Source: Roseibium aggregatum
GTDB taxonomy: Bacteria; Pseudomonadota; Alphaproteobacteria; Rhizobiales; Stappiaceae
Direction of reading: 5' to 3'
Length of the DNA: 64,000 bases
Assembly: GCF_017309185.1 (NCBI RefSeq)
Contig: NZ_JAEKJZ010000003.1
Span: 124,001-188,000, forward strand
The notes under the pieces were generated by a model, which was given only the letters and a program-made list of their open reading frames with translations, did not search any database and was not told the origin of the DNA. Positions 46,207 through 56,408 of the stretch are shown one piece after another. The position numbers and the translations under genes are program-made. Position 1 is the stretch's first letter, and the number at the start of each line of letters is the position of its first letter.

Positions 46207-46660
46207 CTTGTTGCCTGGGCGCGACCGGTTTCAGAGGTCCAATCCCGGGAGTGTCAAATGAGTTGTGTCATCTGAGCCTGTGCAAAGAATGAACTGAAGA
46301 CAATTTCTCCGGTCGTTTTGCAACGCGGGATCCGATTGGCTTTTTCGTTTGCAGTGCAAAACGAATATCAGTTGAAGGCAATTGACGCATTAAATGAAAA
46401 AATCGAAACTGGGTTCTAGGTACCTATGACTTCGAAATTGTGCCACACTTGTGTCCGCCGGCGGGATGTGAAAAGCGATAATTTCAGAGGTCTGATCCGG
46501 TGGAGGTGCTAAAAAAGTATATATTTTTCAGATATATATGTATTTTGTTCGCGGGCTGAATCGTCTACTAAAATTTTAGTTTGACAACGTGGCGGCACTG
46601 TGTCCAAGTATGCCGAGCCGGATGAATACGGCTCTTCATATCTCACGGGAGGAGATTAAG
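46207..46660. other. Long A/T-rich noncoding leader of the glycerol-type importer operon
   Basis: About 450 bases with no gene. The middle and right parts are far richer in A/T than anything nearby, including a run of TATA-type repeats at 46510-46550 and a palindrome TAGGTACCTA at 46417-46426. The promoter and operator of the following operon lie at the right end, and a strong GGGAGGAG ribosome site sits at 46648-46655. Confidence 0.6.
46567..46586 (+). promoter_or_regulatory. Perfect palindrome abutting a -35-like TTGACA
   Basis: ACTAAAATTTTAGT (46567-46580) is a perfect 14-base palindrome and is directly followed by TTGACA (46581-46586), a consensus -35 element. The -10 is not obvious; AAGTAT at 46606 is a weak candidate with 19-base spacing. 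The arrangement suggests a repressor or activator site controlling the importer operon 80 bases downstream. Confidence 0.55.
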
Positions 46661-48400
<1,740 letters not shown>

Positions 48401-48426
48401 GCCTGAGCGGTTATTAGCCAACACTC

Positions 48427-48448
48427 GGACCGGGGTTCGCCCCGGTCC
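48427..48448 (+). terminator. Intercistronic TTCG hairpin after the glycerol-type binding protein
   Basis: Perfect nine-bp stem (GGACCGGGG/CCCCGGTCC) with a TTCG loop, 27 bases after the stop codon and 77 bases before the first ATPase gene. No T run follows, so it may protect the 3' end of the binding-protein mRNA. Confidence 0.7.
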
Positions 48449-48524
48449 ATCACCGATCCGAAAGCGGCAGACCGGGATCTTCGCGGTTCACGAGAGAAGT
48501 CTGCCCGGAGGCGGGCGCATATAG

Positions 48525-49589
48525 ATGTCCCTAGAATTAAGAAACGTCAGCAAGCGTGTGCACGGCATAACGCATGTCAAGGAAACGAGCCTGACGCTCA
48601 GGACCGGCCACTTCAACGTCCTTCTCGGCGAAACCGGGGCCGGCAAGACATCCCTGATCAAGCTCATGGCCGGACTGGACAGTCTGGCGGGCGGCCAGAT
48701 CCTATTGAACGGCAAGGATGTTTCCAGGCTTTCGGCGCAAAAGCGCAATATCAGCCTGGTGCACCAGTTCTTCGTCAATTATCCGCATATGTCTGTCTTC
48801 GACAACATCGCCTCGCCGTTGAAGATCGCGGGCGTGGCGAAATCGGAGATCGCGGACCGGGTGGCGGAAGCCGCCGGGCTGATGAAGCTGAAGCCTTACC
48901 TGGACCGCAAGCCGCACGAACTGTCCGGTGGCCAGCAGCAGCGCACCGCGCTGGCGCGGGCCATTGTCAAGGAAAGCGACGCCGTCTTTCTCGACGAACC
49001 GCTCGCCAATCTCGACTACAAGCTGCGCGAGGAATTGCGGGACCAGTTGCCGGAGCTTTTTGCCGGACGCGGGGCGGTCGTTGTCTATGCGACGTCGGAG
49101 CCGGAGGAAGCTCTTTTGCTCGGCGGACATACGGCCCTGATGTCGGATGGCCAGGTGGTTCAGTTCGGACCGACGGCCGAAATCTACCGGAAACCGAAGG
49201 ACCTGGAGGCCGTCAAGGTGTTTTCCAATCCGCCGATCAACACCGCGCCGGTCACGAAACAGGGCGATACGGTCATCTTGAACGACGATATCCGCTGGAC
49301 GGCGACCGGTCCGGCCGCGGGTCTTTCCGACGGTCCCTATACGCTGGCGATCCGGCCGCATCATGTGATGCCGGTCGAAAGCGCAAAGCACACGGTGCGG
49401 CTCGAGGGCCATGTCCAGGTCACCGAATTGAGCGGGTCGGAAAGCAGCGCCCATTTCGACATGCACGGTCAGTCCTGGGTGTCGCTCTCTCCGGGCGTCC
49501 ATCCCTATTTCGTCGGCGAGGTCCACACCTTCTATCTGGACCCCGGCCACTGTTTCTTCTTCGCGCCGGACGGCGACCTGGCGGCTTGA
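48525..49589 (+). CDS. glpS: ABC transporter ATPase, glycerol type (GlpS-like), switch His replaced
   Basis: A 354-residue ATPase with a C-terminal TOBE-like domain. Walker A is GETGAGKTS (35-43), the signature LSGGQ (133-137) is perfect, and Walker B VFLDEPL (154-160) is normal. The switch histidine of the usual VTHD is missing: the segment reads VVYATSEPEEA, with Ser191. It works with the following ATPase, whose fault is the opposite one, so only one of the two composite ATP sites is complete. Confidence 0.87.
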   Translation: MSLELRNVSKRVHGITHVKETSLTLRTGHFNVLLGETGAGKTSLIKLMAGLDSLAGGQILLNGKDVSRLSAQKRNISLVHQFFVNYPHMSVFDNIASPLKIAGVAKSEIADRVAEAAGLMKLKPYLDRKPHELSGGQQQRTALARAIVKESDAVFLDEPLANLDYKLREELRDQLPELFAGRGAVVVYATSEPEEALLLGGHTALMSDGQVVQFGPTAEIYRKPKDLEAVKVFSNPPINTAPVTKQGDTVILNDDIRWTATGPAAGLSDGPYTLAIRPHHVMPVESAKHTVRLEGHVQVTELSGSESSAHFDMHGQSWVSLSPGVHPYFVGEVHTFYLDPGHCFFFAPDGDLAA

Positions 49590-49601
49590 GGACAGACCAG
49601 A

Positions 49602-50687
49602 ATGGCACAAATCAAATTGTCCGGCCTGCGCCACAGCTACCGTCCGGACCCGCAGGGTGAAGCCGACTACGCGCTGAAAAAGATCGATCTGACCTGGGAG
49701 GACGGCGGGGCCTATGCGCTTCTGGGGCCGTCCGGTTGCGGGAAATCCACCCTGCTCAACATCATCTCAGGTCTTCTCGTCCCCTCCGAGGGCAAGATCC
49801 TGTTCAACGACCAGGATGTGACCAGCCTTGCGCCGGCCAAGCGCAACATCGCCCAGGTTTTCCAGTTTCCGGTCATCTACGACACCATGACCGTCTACGA
49901 CAACCTGGCCTTCCCCTTGCGCAACCGGGGGCGGGACGAGGATGTCGTCGAGCGCCGCGTGACTGCCATTGCCGAGATGCTGGAAGTCACCGAGATGCTG
50001 AAGACTCGGGCCTCAAATCTTTCGCCCGACAACAAGCAGAAGATTTCCATGGGCCGCGGTCTGGTGCGTGAGGACGTCAATGTCGTCATGTTCGACGAAC
50101 CGCTGACCGTGATCGACCCGCACCTGAAGTGGAAACTGCGCTCGAAGCTGAAGGAACTGCATCAGCGTGTCAGGGCAACCATGATCTACGTTACCCACGA
50201 CCAGACCGAGGCGCTGACGTTCGCCGATCAGGTGGTGGTCATGCAGGACGGCGAGGTCGTTCAGATCGGGACGCCGGTGGAACTGTTCGAACGCCCCGCG
50301 CACACTTTCGTCGGCCACTTCATCGGCTCGCCGGGCATGAATGTCCTGCCCTGCGAGATGAAGGACGGCGCCGCTTTCTTCGGCGGAGAGCGGGTTGTTC
50401 TGGAAGGTCCGGCCGAGGTCGGCGGCGCGGCGGAGATCGGCATTCGTCCGGAGTTCGTCAGCCTGTCGTCGAACGGGACGGGCATCGCGGCGCGGGTGCG
50501 CAAGGTCGCCGATATCGGCCGCCACAAGGTGGTCGAGGCGATTGTCCACGACACCCGCGTTCACGCCATCCTTGAGGGCGAGGCTCCGAACGCCGGCGAC
50601 GCGGTGAGACTGGACTTCAAGCCATCCCAGACCCGGCTCTACAAGGACGGCTGGCTGACAAGCAGACCGGGGGAGGGGACCCGATGA
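49602..50687 (+). CDS. glpT: ABC transporter ATPase, glycerol type (GlpT-like), degenerate signature
   Basis: A 361-residue ATPase. Walker [10 protein letters not shown] (42-50), Walker B VVMFDEP (161-167) and the switch His199 in YVTHDQTEA are consensus. The ABC signature, normally LSGGQ, reads LSPDN (140-144) followed by KQKISMGRG. A TOBE-type C-terminal domain follows. It starts 12 bases after the previous ATPase gene and ends in an ATGA overlap with the first permease gene. Its intact Walker/His face would pair with the intact signature of its partner. Confidence 0.88.
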   Translation: MAQIKLSGLRHSYRPDPQGEADYALKKIDLTWEDGGAYALLGPSGCGKSTLLNIISGLLVPSEGKILFNDQDVTSLAPAKRNIAQVFQFPVIYDTMTVYDNLAFPLRNRGRDEDVVERRVTAIAEMLEVTEMLKTRASNLSPDNKQKISMGRGLVREDVNVVMFDEPLTVIDPHLKWKLRSKLKELHQRVRATMIYVTHDQTEALTFADQVVVMQDGEVVQIGTPVELFERPAHTFVGHFIGSPGMNVLPCEMKDGAAFFGGERVVLEGPAEVGGAAEIGIRPEFVSLSSNGTGIAARVRKVADIGRHKVVEAIVHDTRVHAILEGEAPNAGDAVRLDFKPSQTRLYKDGWLTSRPGEGTR

Positions 50688-51550
50688 AAACCCAGTATCA
50701 ACGTGCCTGGCTGTTCGTGACGCCGGTTCTGCTCCTGGTGGCGTTCAACGCGCTGATCCCGATGATGACCGTGGTGAACTATTCGGTTCAGGAGACCTTC
50801 GGCGACAACCTGTTTTTCTGGCAGGGGCTCGACTGGTTCGAGCAGGTGCTCCGATCGGAACGCTTTCACAACGCGCTCGGACGCCAGTTCCTGTTCACCT
50901 TCCTGATCCTGATCATCGAGGTTCCGCTCGGCGTGGCGATCGCGCTCGCCATGCCCCGGAAGGGCTTCTGGGTGCCGGTCTGCCTGGTCACAATGGCCCT
51001 GCCGATGCTCATCCCGTGGAACGTGGTCGGCGCCATGTGGAACATCTTCACGCTGCCGGATATCGGACTGCTCGGCTATCTGATGAACCACACCCTGGGC
51101 ATTCCCTATGACATGACCCAGGACCCGGTGGCCGCCTGGGTGACCATCATCGTCATGGATGTCTGGCACTGGACGTCCCTGGTGGTGCTGCTTGCCTACG
51201 CCGGCCTCGTCTCGATCCCGTACGCTTACTATCAGGCGGCGGAAATCGACGCGGCGTCCAACTGGGCCGTTTTCCGCTACATCCAGCTTCCGAAGATGAA
51301 GACGGTGCTGACGATCGCCATCCTCCTGCGCTTCATGGACAGCTTCAACATCTACACCGAGCCGTTCGTCCTGACCGGCGGCGGCCCCGGTAATTCGACG
51401 ACGCTGCTCTCCATAGATCTGGTGAAGATCGCGCTCGGCCAGTTCGATCTCGGACCGGCGGCGGCCATGTCCCTCATCTATTTCGCCATCACGCTCCTGG
51501 CCTCCTGGCTGTTCTACACGCTGATGACGAAGAACGACAACAAATCCTGA
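50684..51550 (+). CDS. glpP: ABC transporter permease, glycerol type (GlpP-like)
   Basis: A 288-residue permease with six hydrophobic segments and the coupling loop YYQAAEIDAASNWAVFRYIQLPKM. LTGGGPGNSTTLLSIDLVKIALGQFDLG is the conserved C-terminal segment of MalF-type permeases. The length is normal, without the inserts seen in the other sugar operons of this window. Confidence 0.9.
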   Translation: MKTQYQRAWLFVTPVLLLVAFNALIPMMTVVNYSVQETFGDNLFFWQGLDWFEQVLRSERFHNALGRQFLFTFLILIIEVPLGVAIALAMPRKGFWVPVCLVTMALPMLIPWNVVGAMWNIFTLPDIGLLGYLMNHTLGIPYDMTQDPVAAWVTIIVMDVWHWTSLVVLLAYAGLVSIPYAYYQAAEIDAASNWAVFRYIQLPKMKTVLTIAILLRFMDSFNIYTEPFVLTGGGPGNSTTLLSIDLVKIALGQFDLGPAAAMSLIYFAITLLASWLFYTLMTKNDNKS

Positions 51551-51561
51551 GGAGTGAAATC

Positions 51562-52359
51562 ATGCGCCTCAAAAGCCTGCTGCCGGCAGCTTACATCCTC
51601 TTCCTGATGCTGCCGATCTACTGGCTGGTCGCGATGAGCTTCAAGACCACCAACGAGATCCTCGCCGGTTTCTCCCTGTTTCCGCAGACCTGGACGCTGG
51701 CGAACTATATCGAGATCTTCACCGACCCGACCTGGTACTGGGGCTACATAAATTCCATTATCTACGTGACCCTGAATACGGTCATTTCGGTGACGGTCTC
51801 CCTGCCGGCGGCCTACGCCTTCTCGCGCTATACCTTTGTCGGCGACAAGCATCTGTTCTTCTGGCTTCTGACCAACCGGATGGCTCCGGCGGCGGTATTC
51901 GCGCTGCCCTTCTTCCAGCTCTATTCGGCGGTCGGTCTCTTTGATACGCATGTCGCGGTGGCGCTCGCCCATTGCCTCTTCAATGTTCCGCTTGCCGTCT
52001 GGATCCTGGAAGGCTTCATGAGTGGGGTGCCGAAAGAGCTGGACGAGACCGCCTATGTGGATGGCTATTCGTTCCCGCGTTTCTTCGTCACCATCTTCCT
52101 GCCTGCCATCAAATCGGGCGTCGGTGTTGCCGCGTTCTTCTGTTTCATGTTCTCCTGGGTGGAGCTTCTCCTCGCCAAGACCCTGACGGCCGTCGAGGCC
52201 AAACCCATTGCCGCCGTGATGACCCGGACCGCTTCCTCCGCCGGTTACGAACTCGGGCTTCTGGCGGCAGCCGGGACCCTGACCATCATTCCCGGCGCCA
52301 TCGTCATCTATTTTGTCCGTAACTACATTGCCAAGGGCTTCGCCCTGGGGAGGGTGTGA
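51562..52359 (+). CDS. glpQ: ABC transporter permease, glycerol type (GlpQ-like)
   Basis: A 265-residue MalG-type permease. It starts with the usual membrane helix (LLPAAYILFLMLPIYWLVAMSFKTTNEI); the coupling loop reads LDETAYVDGYSFPRFFVTIFLPAIKSG, and the chain ends KGFALGRV. The stop TGA shares its last base with the next ATG. Confidence 0.9.
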   Translation: MRLKSLLPAAYILFLMLPIYWLVAMSFKTTNEILAGFSLFPQTWTLANYIEIFTDPTWYWGYINSIIYVTLNTVISVTVSLPAAYAFSRYTFVGDKHLFFWLLTNRMAPAAVFALPFFQLYSAVGLFDTHVAVALAHCLFNVPLAVWILEGFMSGVPKELDETAYVDGYSFPRFFVTIFLPAIKSGVGVAAFFCFMFSWVELLLAKTLTAVEAKPIAAVMTRTASSAGYELGLLAAAGTLTIIPGAIVIYFVRNYIAKGFALGRV

Positions 52360-52637
52360 TGCTTGGCTGGATGGCATGGACCTGGCCGACGGCCCTGTTC
52401 TTCGTCGGCGTTTTCGCGGCGATCGGCGTCCTGACCGTTTTGGAAATCCGTTATCCGGGCGGCCATGCCCGGCGCGGAGTGCTGGGGCTGACCACGACGC
52501 GCGGCGACCGTCTCTTCATCACCCTCCTGGGTGCGGCCTATATCTTCCTGGCCTGGCTCGGGCTGGTCGGTTACCCGCTCTGGTGGCCCCTGGCGCTGAG
52601 CCTCGGTTGGGGGACGTTCTGCTTCTGGAAGGTGTGA
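52359..52637 (+). CDS. DUF2160 small membrane protein (GlpU-like)
   Basis: A 92-residue protein with about three hydrophobic segments. MAWTWPTALFFVGVFAAIGVLTVLEIRYPGG and RGVLGLTTTRGDRLFITLLGAAYIFLAWLGLVG are typical of DUF2160, a family found almost only in this transporter type. Its role is unknown; an accessory transporter subunit is likely. It overlaps the permease gene by one base (TGATG). Confidence 0.88.
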   Translation: MLGWMAWTWPTALFFVGVFAAIGVLTVLEIRYPGGHARRGVLGLTTTRGDRLFITLLGAAYIFLAWLGLVGYPLWWPLALSLGWGTFCFWKV

Positions 52638-52668
52638 GACAGATGACCGCTGGCGCCGTTCGTTAAAA

Positions 52669-52718
52669 TTTTTATCAAGTTGTTCCGCAAGCGGTATCGA
52701 CTTCTTGCCTGATAAAAA
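52669..52718. terminator. Nested hairpins after the glycerol-type operon
   Basis: TTTTTATCA (52669) and TGATAAAAA (to 52718) form a perfect nine-bp A/T-rich outer stem. A small CCGC-AA-GCGG hairpin at 52685-52694 lies inside. It begins 30 bases after the last importer gene and precedes the Doc-like gene, so it could end the operon or regulate the next gene. Confidence 0.45.
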
Positions 52719-52827
52719 CCGGTTTTCTTGTTGCGGCGCAGCAAAGGCTGGTGGAGGTGCCTGGGATGACGCTATTCTCACGTGGCGTCAATGTGTTCAT
52801 TACGCAGCGTTCAAGGAATATATCGCA

Positions 52828-53481
52828 GTGCAAGGCCAAGCCAGGATGTCCAAGAAGAGTGAACCAAAAGTCCGATTTCCAGTCCATTCTCAACGGGAGC
52901 GAGTCAATACGGTCTTATTGACCAAGAATACACTCCGCGCTTTCCCGACCACCATGACCGCGCTCGCAAAAGGCAAACCCATGCAGGTTGATCTTCTCAA
53001 CTGGCTAGAGCCGAAAGACCTCGTGCTGATCAACCGGATCCATGTCGAAGCGACACGCGAGACCTTCGGCGTCAGCGACCGGGCCCGGCTGGAGGCTGCG
53101 GTCATGCGCCCGCAGCTCGCTTACTACAACGACAATCAAAAGGACGTTCTGTCTCTTGCCGTCCAGTTTGTATCGAGCATCTGCGAGGCACGGGCCTTCC
53201 TGGAAAGCAACAAGCGCACGGCGTTTACCGCCGCCCGCGCGTTCCTGATGTCAAACGGCTACGACATCGACCCCAAGGTCGACCGGATCATGGACAGCAA
53301 CGGCCAGCCGATGATCATCTCCTTTCTCGAAACAATCGCCAAGGACCCATTTGTCGCCGCGGAGTTCGAACGCTGGCTTGCTCCCTTCGTCTTTCCTTTG
53401 AAAAACCGCGGACTGGAGTCTTCCGGTGAGGGTGGCGAATTGACCCTTGCCACGTCGAACGGAGTTAAGAAGACGGCGTGA
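52828..53481 (+). CDS. Doc/Fic family protein with substituted active-site motif
   Basis: A ~217-residue protein. After ~55 unassigned residues the pattern is that of the Doc (death-on-curing) branch of Fic proteins: LINRIHVEATRETFGVSDRARLEAAVMRPQLAYYNDNQKDVLSLAVQFVSSI, then the motif and FTAARAFLMSNGYDID. The core H-x-F-x-x-(G/A)-N-K-R reads RAFLESNKR (122-130): the catalytic His is Arg and the small residue is Ser. No antitoxin gene is adjacent. The GTG at 52828 has AAGGA upstream; an ATG at 52846 is also possible. A non-catalytic regulator or a decayed toxin is plausible. Confidence 0.75.
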   Translation: MQGQARMSKKSEPKVRFPVHSQRERVNTVLLTKNTLRAFPTTMTALAKGKPMQVDLLNWLEPKDLVLINRIHVEATRETFGVSDRARLEAAVMRPQLAYYNDNQKDVLSLAVQFVSSICEARAFLESNKRTAFTAARAFLMSNGYDIDPKVDRIMDSNGQPMIISFLETIAKDPFVAAEFERWLAPFVFPLKNRGLESSGEGGELTLATSNGVKKTA

Positions 53482-53705
53482 AACCCCGGGAACGCACCGG
53501 GTCCCGCGTTGTCTCCCCGATTGGATCGGGAGCGGAAACCCGGGATCCGTGTCGCGGCCGGAAGGACGGTGCCGGATCGGAGGCCGGCATCGGAGAGAAC
53601 GCAAAAGGTGGCGGCGAGATCGACTAAAAAATAGAAATCTGCATAAGGAATGTGCAAGGATGGGCAGCTGAGCCCCATCGTTTCCGCAATCGACGCAGGA
53701 CCGTG

Positions 53706-54101
53706 ATGAGAAAGCGTAAAAGCAGTGAGTTTCTGACCGAAGTCGAGCTGGAGTTCATGACCGAACTCTGGAAGCTCGGCGAAGGCTCCGTGCGGGACAT
53801 CCTGGCATGTCTGCCGGAGGACAGAAAACTCGCTTACACGTCCTGCGCCACCATTATGCGGATTCTCGATGAAAAAGGGTTCGTGGACAGCCGCAAAGAA
53901 GGCAAGACATTCATCTATTCCCCGCGGCTGACCAAAGACGCCTACCAGTCCCGTTCTCTCAGAAACCTGTCGGAAAAACTCTTCGACGGCACGCCGGCCT
54001 CCCTGGTCGCGCGGCTCGTCGACGAATACGACCTGTCTGAGGGAGATCTGGAGGAAATCAGAGCGTTGCTGGACAGGAGGAGGACAGATGACGCTACTTA
54101 A
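53706..54101 (+). CDS. BlaI/MecI/CopY family transcriptional repressor
   Basis: A 131-residue winged-helix repressor. LTEVELEFMTELWKLGEGSVRDILACLP and LAYTSCATIMRILDEKGFVDSRKEGKTFIYSP match the BlaI DNA-binding domain. The C-terminal part, with SLVARLVDEYDLSEGDLEEIRALLDRR, is the dimerisation and cleavage region. In classic systems the M56 partner induces loss of the repressor. Its 3' end overlaps the M56 gene by 14 bases, the standard pair arrangement. No beta-lactamase or penicillin-binding protein gene is adjacent. Confidence 0.92.
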   Translation: MRKRKSSEFLTEVELEFMTELWKLGEGSVRDILACLPEDRKLAYTSCATIMRILDEKGFVDSRKEGKTFIYSPRLTKDAYQSRSLRNLSEKLFDGTPASLVARLVDEYDLSEGDLEEIRALLDRRRTDDAT

Positions 54102-55245
54102 TCAGATGTTCGATGTTTACATCGATCTCAATATCACCCTGGCCTTCGCCGCCACGGCCTGGATGGCTGTCAATCTGCTTCTGGCGAGACTGGGGAGAAA
54201 GCTTGTCTTCACCGTGCAACTCGGTTTCCTGAACCTGTTGTTCGCCGTGATCTTTCTGTCGCCGGCCATCGTCGCCGTCTATCAGCAGCTTCTGGCAAGC
54301 GACGTCGTGCCCGCGGATTATTCGCTCAGCCTGGCCGACTACGCGGTCGCGCAGTATCTGCGCGGCGGTATCGCAATCCCGGCGGAGGATTTTCAGACGT
54401 TGCTCGGGGTCCGCGATCGCTTCACCGAGAGCGTTCTGACCCTCGGGCCTGGCATCGGACTGGCGGTGGCCCTGTTTCTCATCGGCGGGTTCACCTGGTT
54501 CGGCGGGAGGCTGGCCGTCAATTTCCTGCGCCTCGGCCGTGTCCTTTCGGCCTGCCACGGGTGGCGTAAGGCGGGCCGCGTCCGGCTTCTGTTGTCGGAC
54601 ACGGCGCCGGTGCCGTTTTCCGCGCGCGGACTGCTTTACCGCTACGTTGTGATCCCATCGGATCTCCTGGTGACGCCTGGCGACCTGAACCTCGTCCTGA
54701 AGCACGAGTTTCAGCACTTGCGCCAGGGGGACGTGGAATGGGAGATCGGCCTGGAGCTGTTGCGGCCGCTCTTTTTCTGGAACCCGTTTTTCTACCTCTG
54801 GAAATCGGAGGTTGAACGGCTCCGCGAACTTGCCTGCGACCAGAAAGTGACGGAAGACGCGAAGGTCGACTTGAAGGCCTATTGCCAGTGCCTGGTGCGG
54901 GCCGCGCAAGCCGGCTTCAGAAAACGCCGGGAGCAACTGGCCCCGAGCCGGACGGAGAGTGTCGCCGGAGTCGCGCTGCTCGAGGTGCACGAGAAGTTGC
55001 TGCGCAGGTCGCCGGGGCTCAAACTCCGCCGAAGAATTGAAGCGCTTCTGGAAACGGACCGCTTGCGGCCGCATCGGGGGATCGCGACGCTTGCGGTGCT
55101 GCCCATCGCCGTCGCGGTTGTGCTGACGGCGCTGTCCCTGCAGAAGCCCGCCGACTGGAGCCAGGATCGCCTCATGCTGTCGGCCATCGTCAATCTGGAC
55201 CGGCTTCAGACGATCAACAGCTTCGGTCAGCGGCCGCTGAGGTGA
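54088..55245 (+). CDS. M56 family (BlaR1-like) membrane metallopeptidase without extracellular sensor domain
   Basis: A 385-residue protein. Three hydrophobic segments (about 15-35, 41-66 and 120-140) precede a cytoplasmic zinc peptidase region with HEFQH (206-210) and the downstream RELACDQ. A last membrane helix near 340-360 is followed by only ~25 residues. BlaR1/MecR1 carry a ~260-residue penicillin-sensing domain at this point, which is absent here. The signal sensed is therefore not a beta-lactam by the known mechanism. It is overlapped by the BlaI-type gene and ends 33 bases from the convergent protease gene. Confidence 0.87.
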   Translation: MTLLNQMFDVYIDLNITLAFAATAWMAVNLLLARLGRKLVFTVQLGFLNLLFAVIFLSPAIVAVYQQLLASDVVPADYSLSLADYAVAQYLRGGIAIPAEDFQTLLGVRDRFTESVLTLGPGIGLAVALFLIGGFTWFGGRLAVNFLRLGRVLSACHGWRKAGRVRLLLSDTAPVPFSARGLLYRYVVIPSDLLVTPGDLNLVLKHEFQHLRQGDVEWEIGLELLRPLFFWNPFFYLWKSEVERLRELACDQKVTEDAKVDLKAYCQCLVRAAQAGFRKRREQLAPSRTESVAGVALLEVHEKLLRRSPGLKLRRRIEALLETDRLRPHRGIATLAVLPIAVAVVLTALSLQKPADWSQDRLMLSAIVNLDRLQTINSFGQRPLR

Positions 55246-55277
55246 TCGGCGGACGCGCAACAGTCGGTTCTCGGTCC

Positions 55278-56357
55278 TCACTGGGGGTGGGGAATGTGGC
55301 GGAGCAGCGAGCGCGCTTGGTCGGAGGACCAAAGCGCAATCAGCTCGTCGCGTCTGAGCGTTTGCGCCGTCGTTTCGAGAGCCGCCGATTCGATGCTGCC
55401 GAGAAGCCGTGAGGCGCGGATGCCTTCGTTGGCGATATATTCCGCCTTCTCGGGATATTTTTGAAACTCCGCCTCGCTCATATCCCCCGCGTCTTTGCCC
55501 CGCATCTTGATCCTGCCGTTTTCGAGGAACTGTGGAATGGCTTTATGGTGCAGGGCGACGACTTCCCAGTCGCTAGAAAATACCGGTGAACCGGAGCTGC
55601 CTTTCCTTGTGTCGCCTGTGTACCAGCAAAAGTCATCCGCGTCCGATCCATCGTCCACGAGAAGGAAATGGCTGTTGTGCAGGGCAATGGACTTCCAGTC
55701 TCCATCGGGATGCTGGACGATATTTACCGGCATGCCTTGTAGAATTTTGCCCGCCTTTTTCAGGGGATGCCAGCCAAAACTATCGATATGGGTTCCTGCA
55801 TCGTCGAATTCGCTGAGCGCCACCAGCGTGTAGTCGAGGTCTTCGTTCGTCAACCAGAACTCTTCAGGCTTGAAGAAAAACTCCGAGGCCGGCAGGTGTT
55901 TGCCGAACTTATTGTCTTCATAGTTGAAGCGGACAGCAGAGGCCGCTGCCGTGTCCGGCGTCCTGAGCACGTGGTGGTTGGTTAAAAACAGGCCCTTGCC
56001 GACCAGAAAGCCGGATCCGAGCCAGAGGTCGTTGAAGACGGAAACCCTGCCGACAGGCCGCGCCGCCAGCAAACCGGCTTCCAGAAACTCGATTGAGATG
56101 ATGTCGTCGGAAACTCCGATTTGGGCTTCCAGCAGCAGGGCGGCGGTGTCCGGCAACAGTTCGTCCGATATGTTGAGCTTGCGCTGAACGTAAGTCTTAA
56201 GCCGCTTTTCCGGCTCCAGGGTTGCGATTTGGGATTGGCAGGCATCGAGCTTGATCTCCTCGATCTTCTCATATCTTTCAGCAAGCCTTTTGTGAGCCGC
56301 ATCAAGAATTTTTTTGTCGAGTTGCCTCAGGCTCTCAGTAAGAATTTCGTTGCTCAT
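55278..56357 (-). CDS. V8/trypsin-like serine protease with helical N-terminal domain
   Basis: A 359-residue protein without a signal peptide, so probably cytoplasmic. Residues 1-100 are mostly helical and charged (RQLDKKILDAAHKRLAERYEKIEEIKLDA) and unassigned. The protease domain follows: FLVGKGLFLTNHHVL (His129), DLDYTLVAL (Asp175) and KGSSGSPVF (Ser255) form a complete triad. The VQHPDGDWKSIAL segment is typical of V8/glutamyl-endopeptidase-like bacterial proteases. It is divergent from an SGNH hydrolase gene across a 143-base A/T-rich region. Intracellular trypsin-like domains with an N-terminal adaptor are known from bacterial conflict and signalling systems; placing this one there is an inference. 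Confidence 0.85.
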   Translation of the reverse strand: MSNEILTESLRQLDKKILDAAHKRLAERYEKIEEIKLDACQSQIATLEPEKRLKTYVQRKLNISDELLPDTAALLLEAQIGVSDDIISIEFLEAGLLAARPVGRVSVFNDLWLGSGFLVGKGLFLTNHHVLRTPDTAAASAVRFNYEDNKFGKHLPASEFFFKPEEFWLTNEDLDYTLVALSEFDDAGTHIDSFGWHPLKKAGKILQGMPVNIVQHPDGDWKSIALHNSHFLLVDDGSDADDFCWYTGDTRKGSSGSPVFSSDWEVVALHHKAIPQFLENGRIKMRGKDAGDMSEAEFQKYPEKAEYIANEGIRASRLLGSIESAALETTAQTLRRDELIALWSSDQARSLLRHIPHPQ

Positions 56358-56408
56358 GATGAGAAAGATCCAATTGTTGCATTGAAATGACTTGTTAATC
56401 AGCGTCGG

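Noticed and set aside
46417..46426. TAGGTACCTA palindrome in the glycerol-operon leader as an operator
   Set aside because: Ten-base palindromes arise by chance in A/T-rich leaders, and this one is ~165 bases from the candidate -35.
53600..53705. TGCA-N9-TGCA repeat just before the BlaI-type gene as its operator
   Set aside because: The halves are not a proper TACA/TGTA dyad and the flanks do not extend the symmetry; too weak to report as a site.
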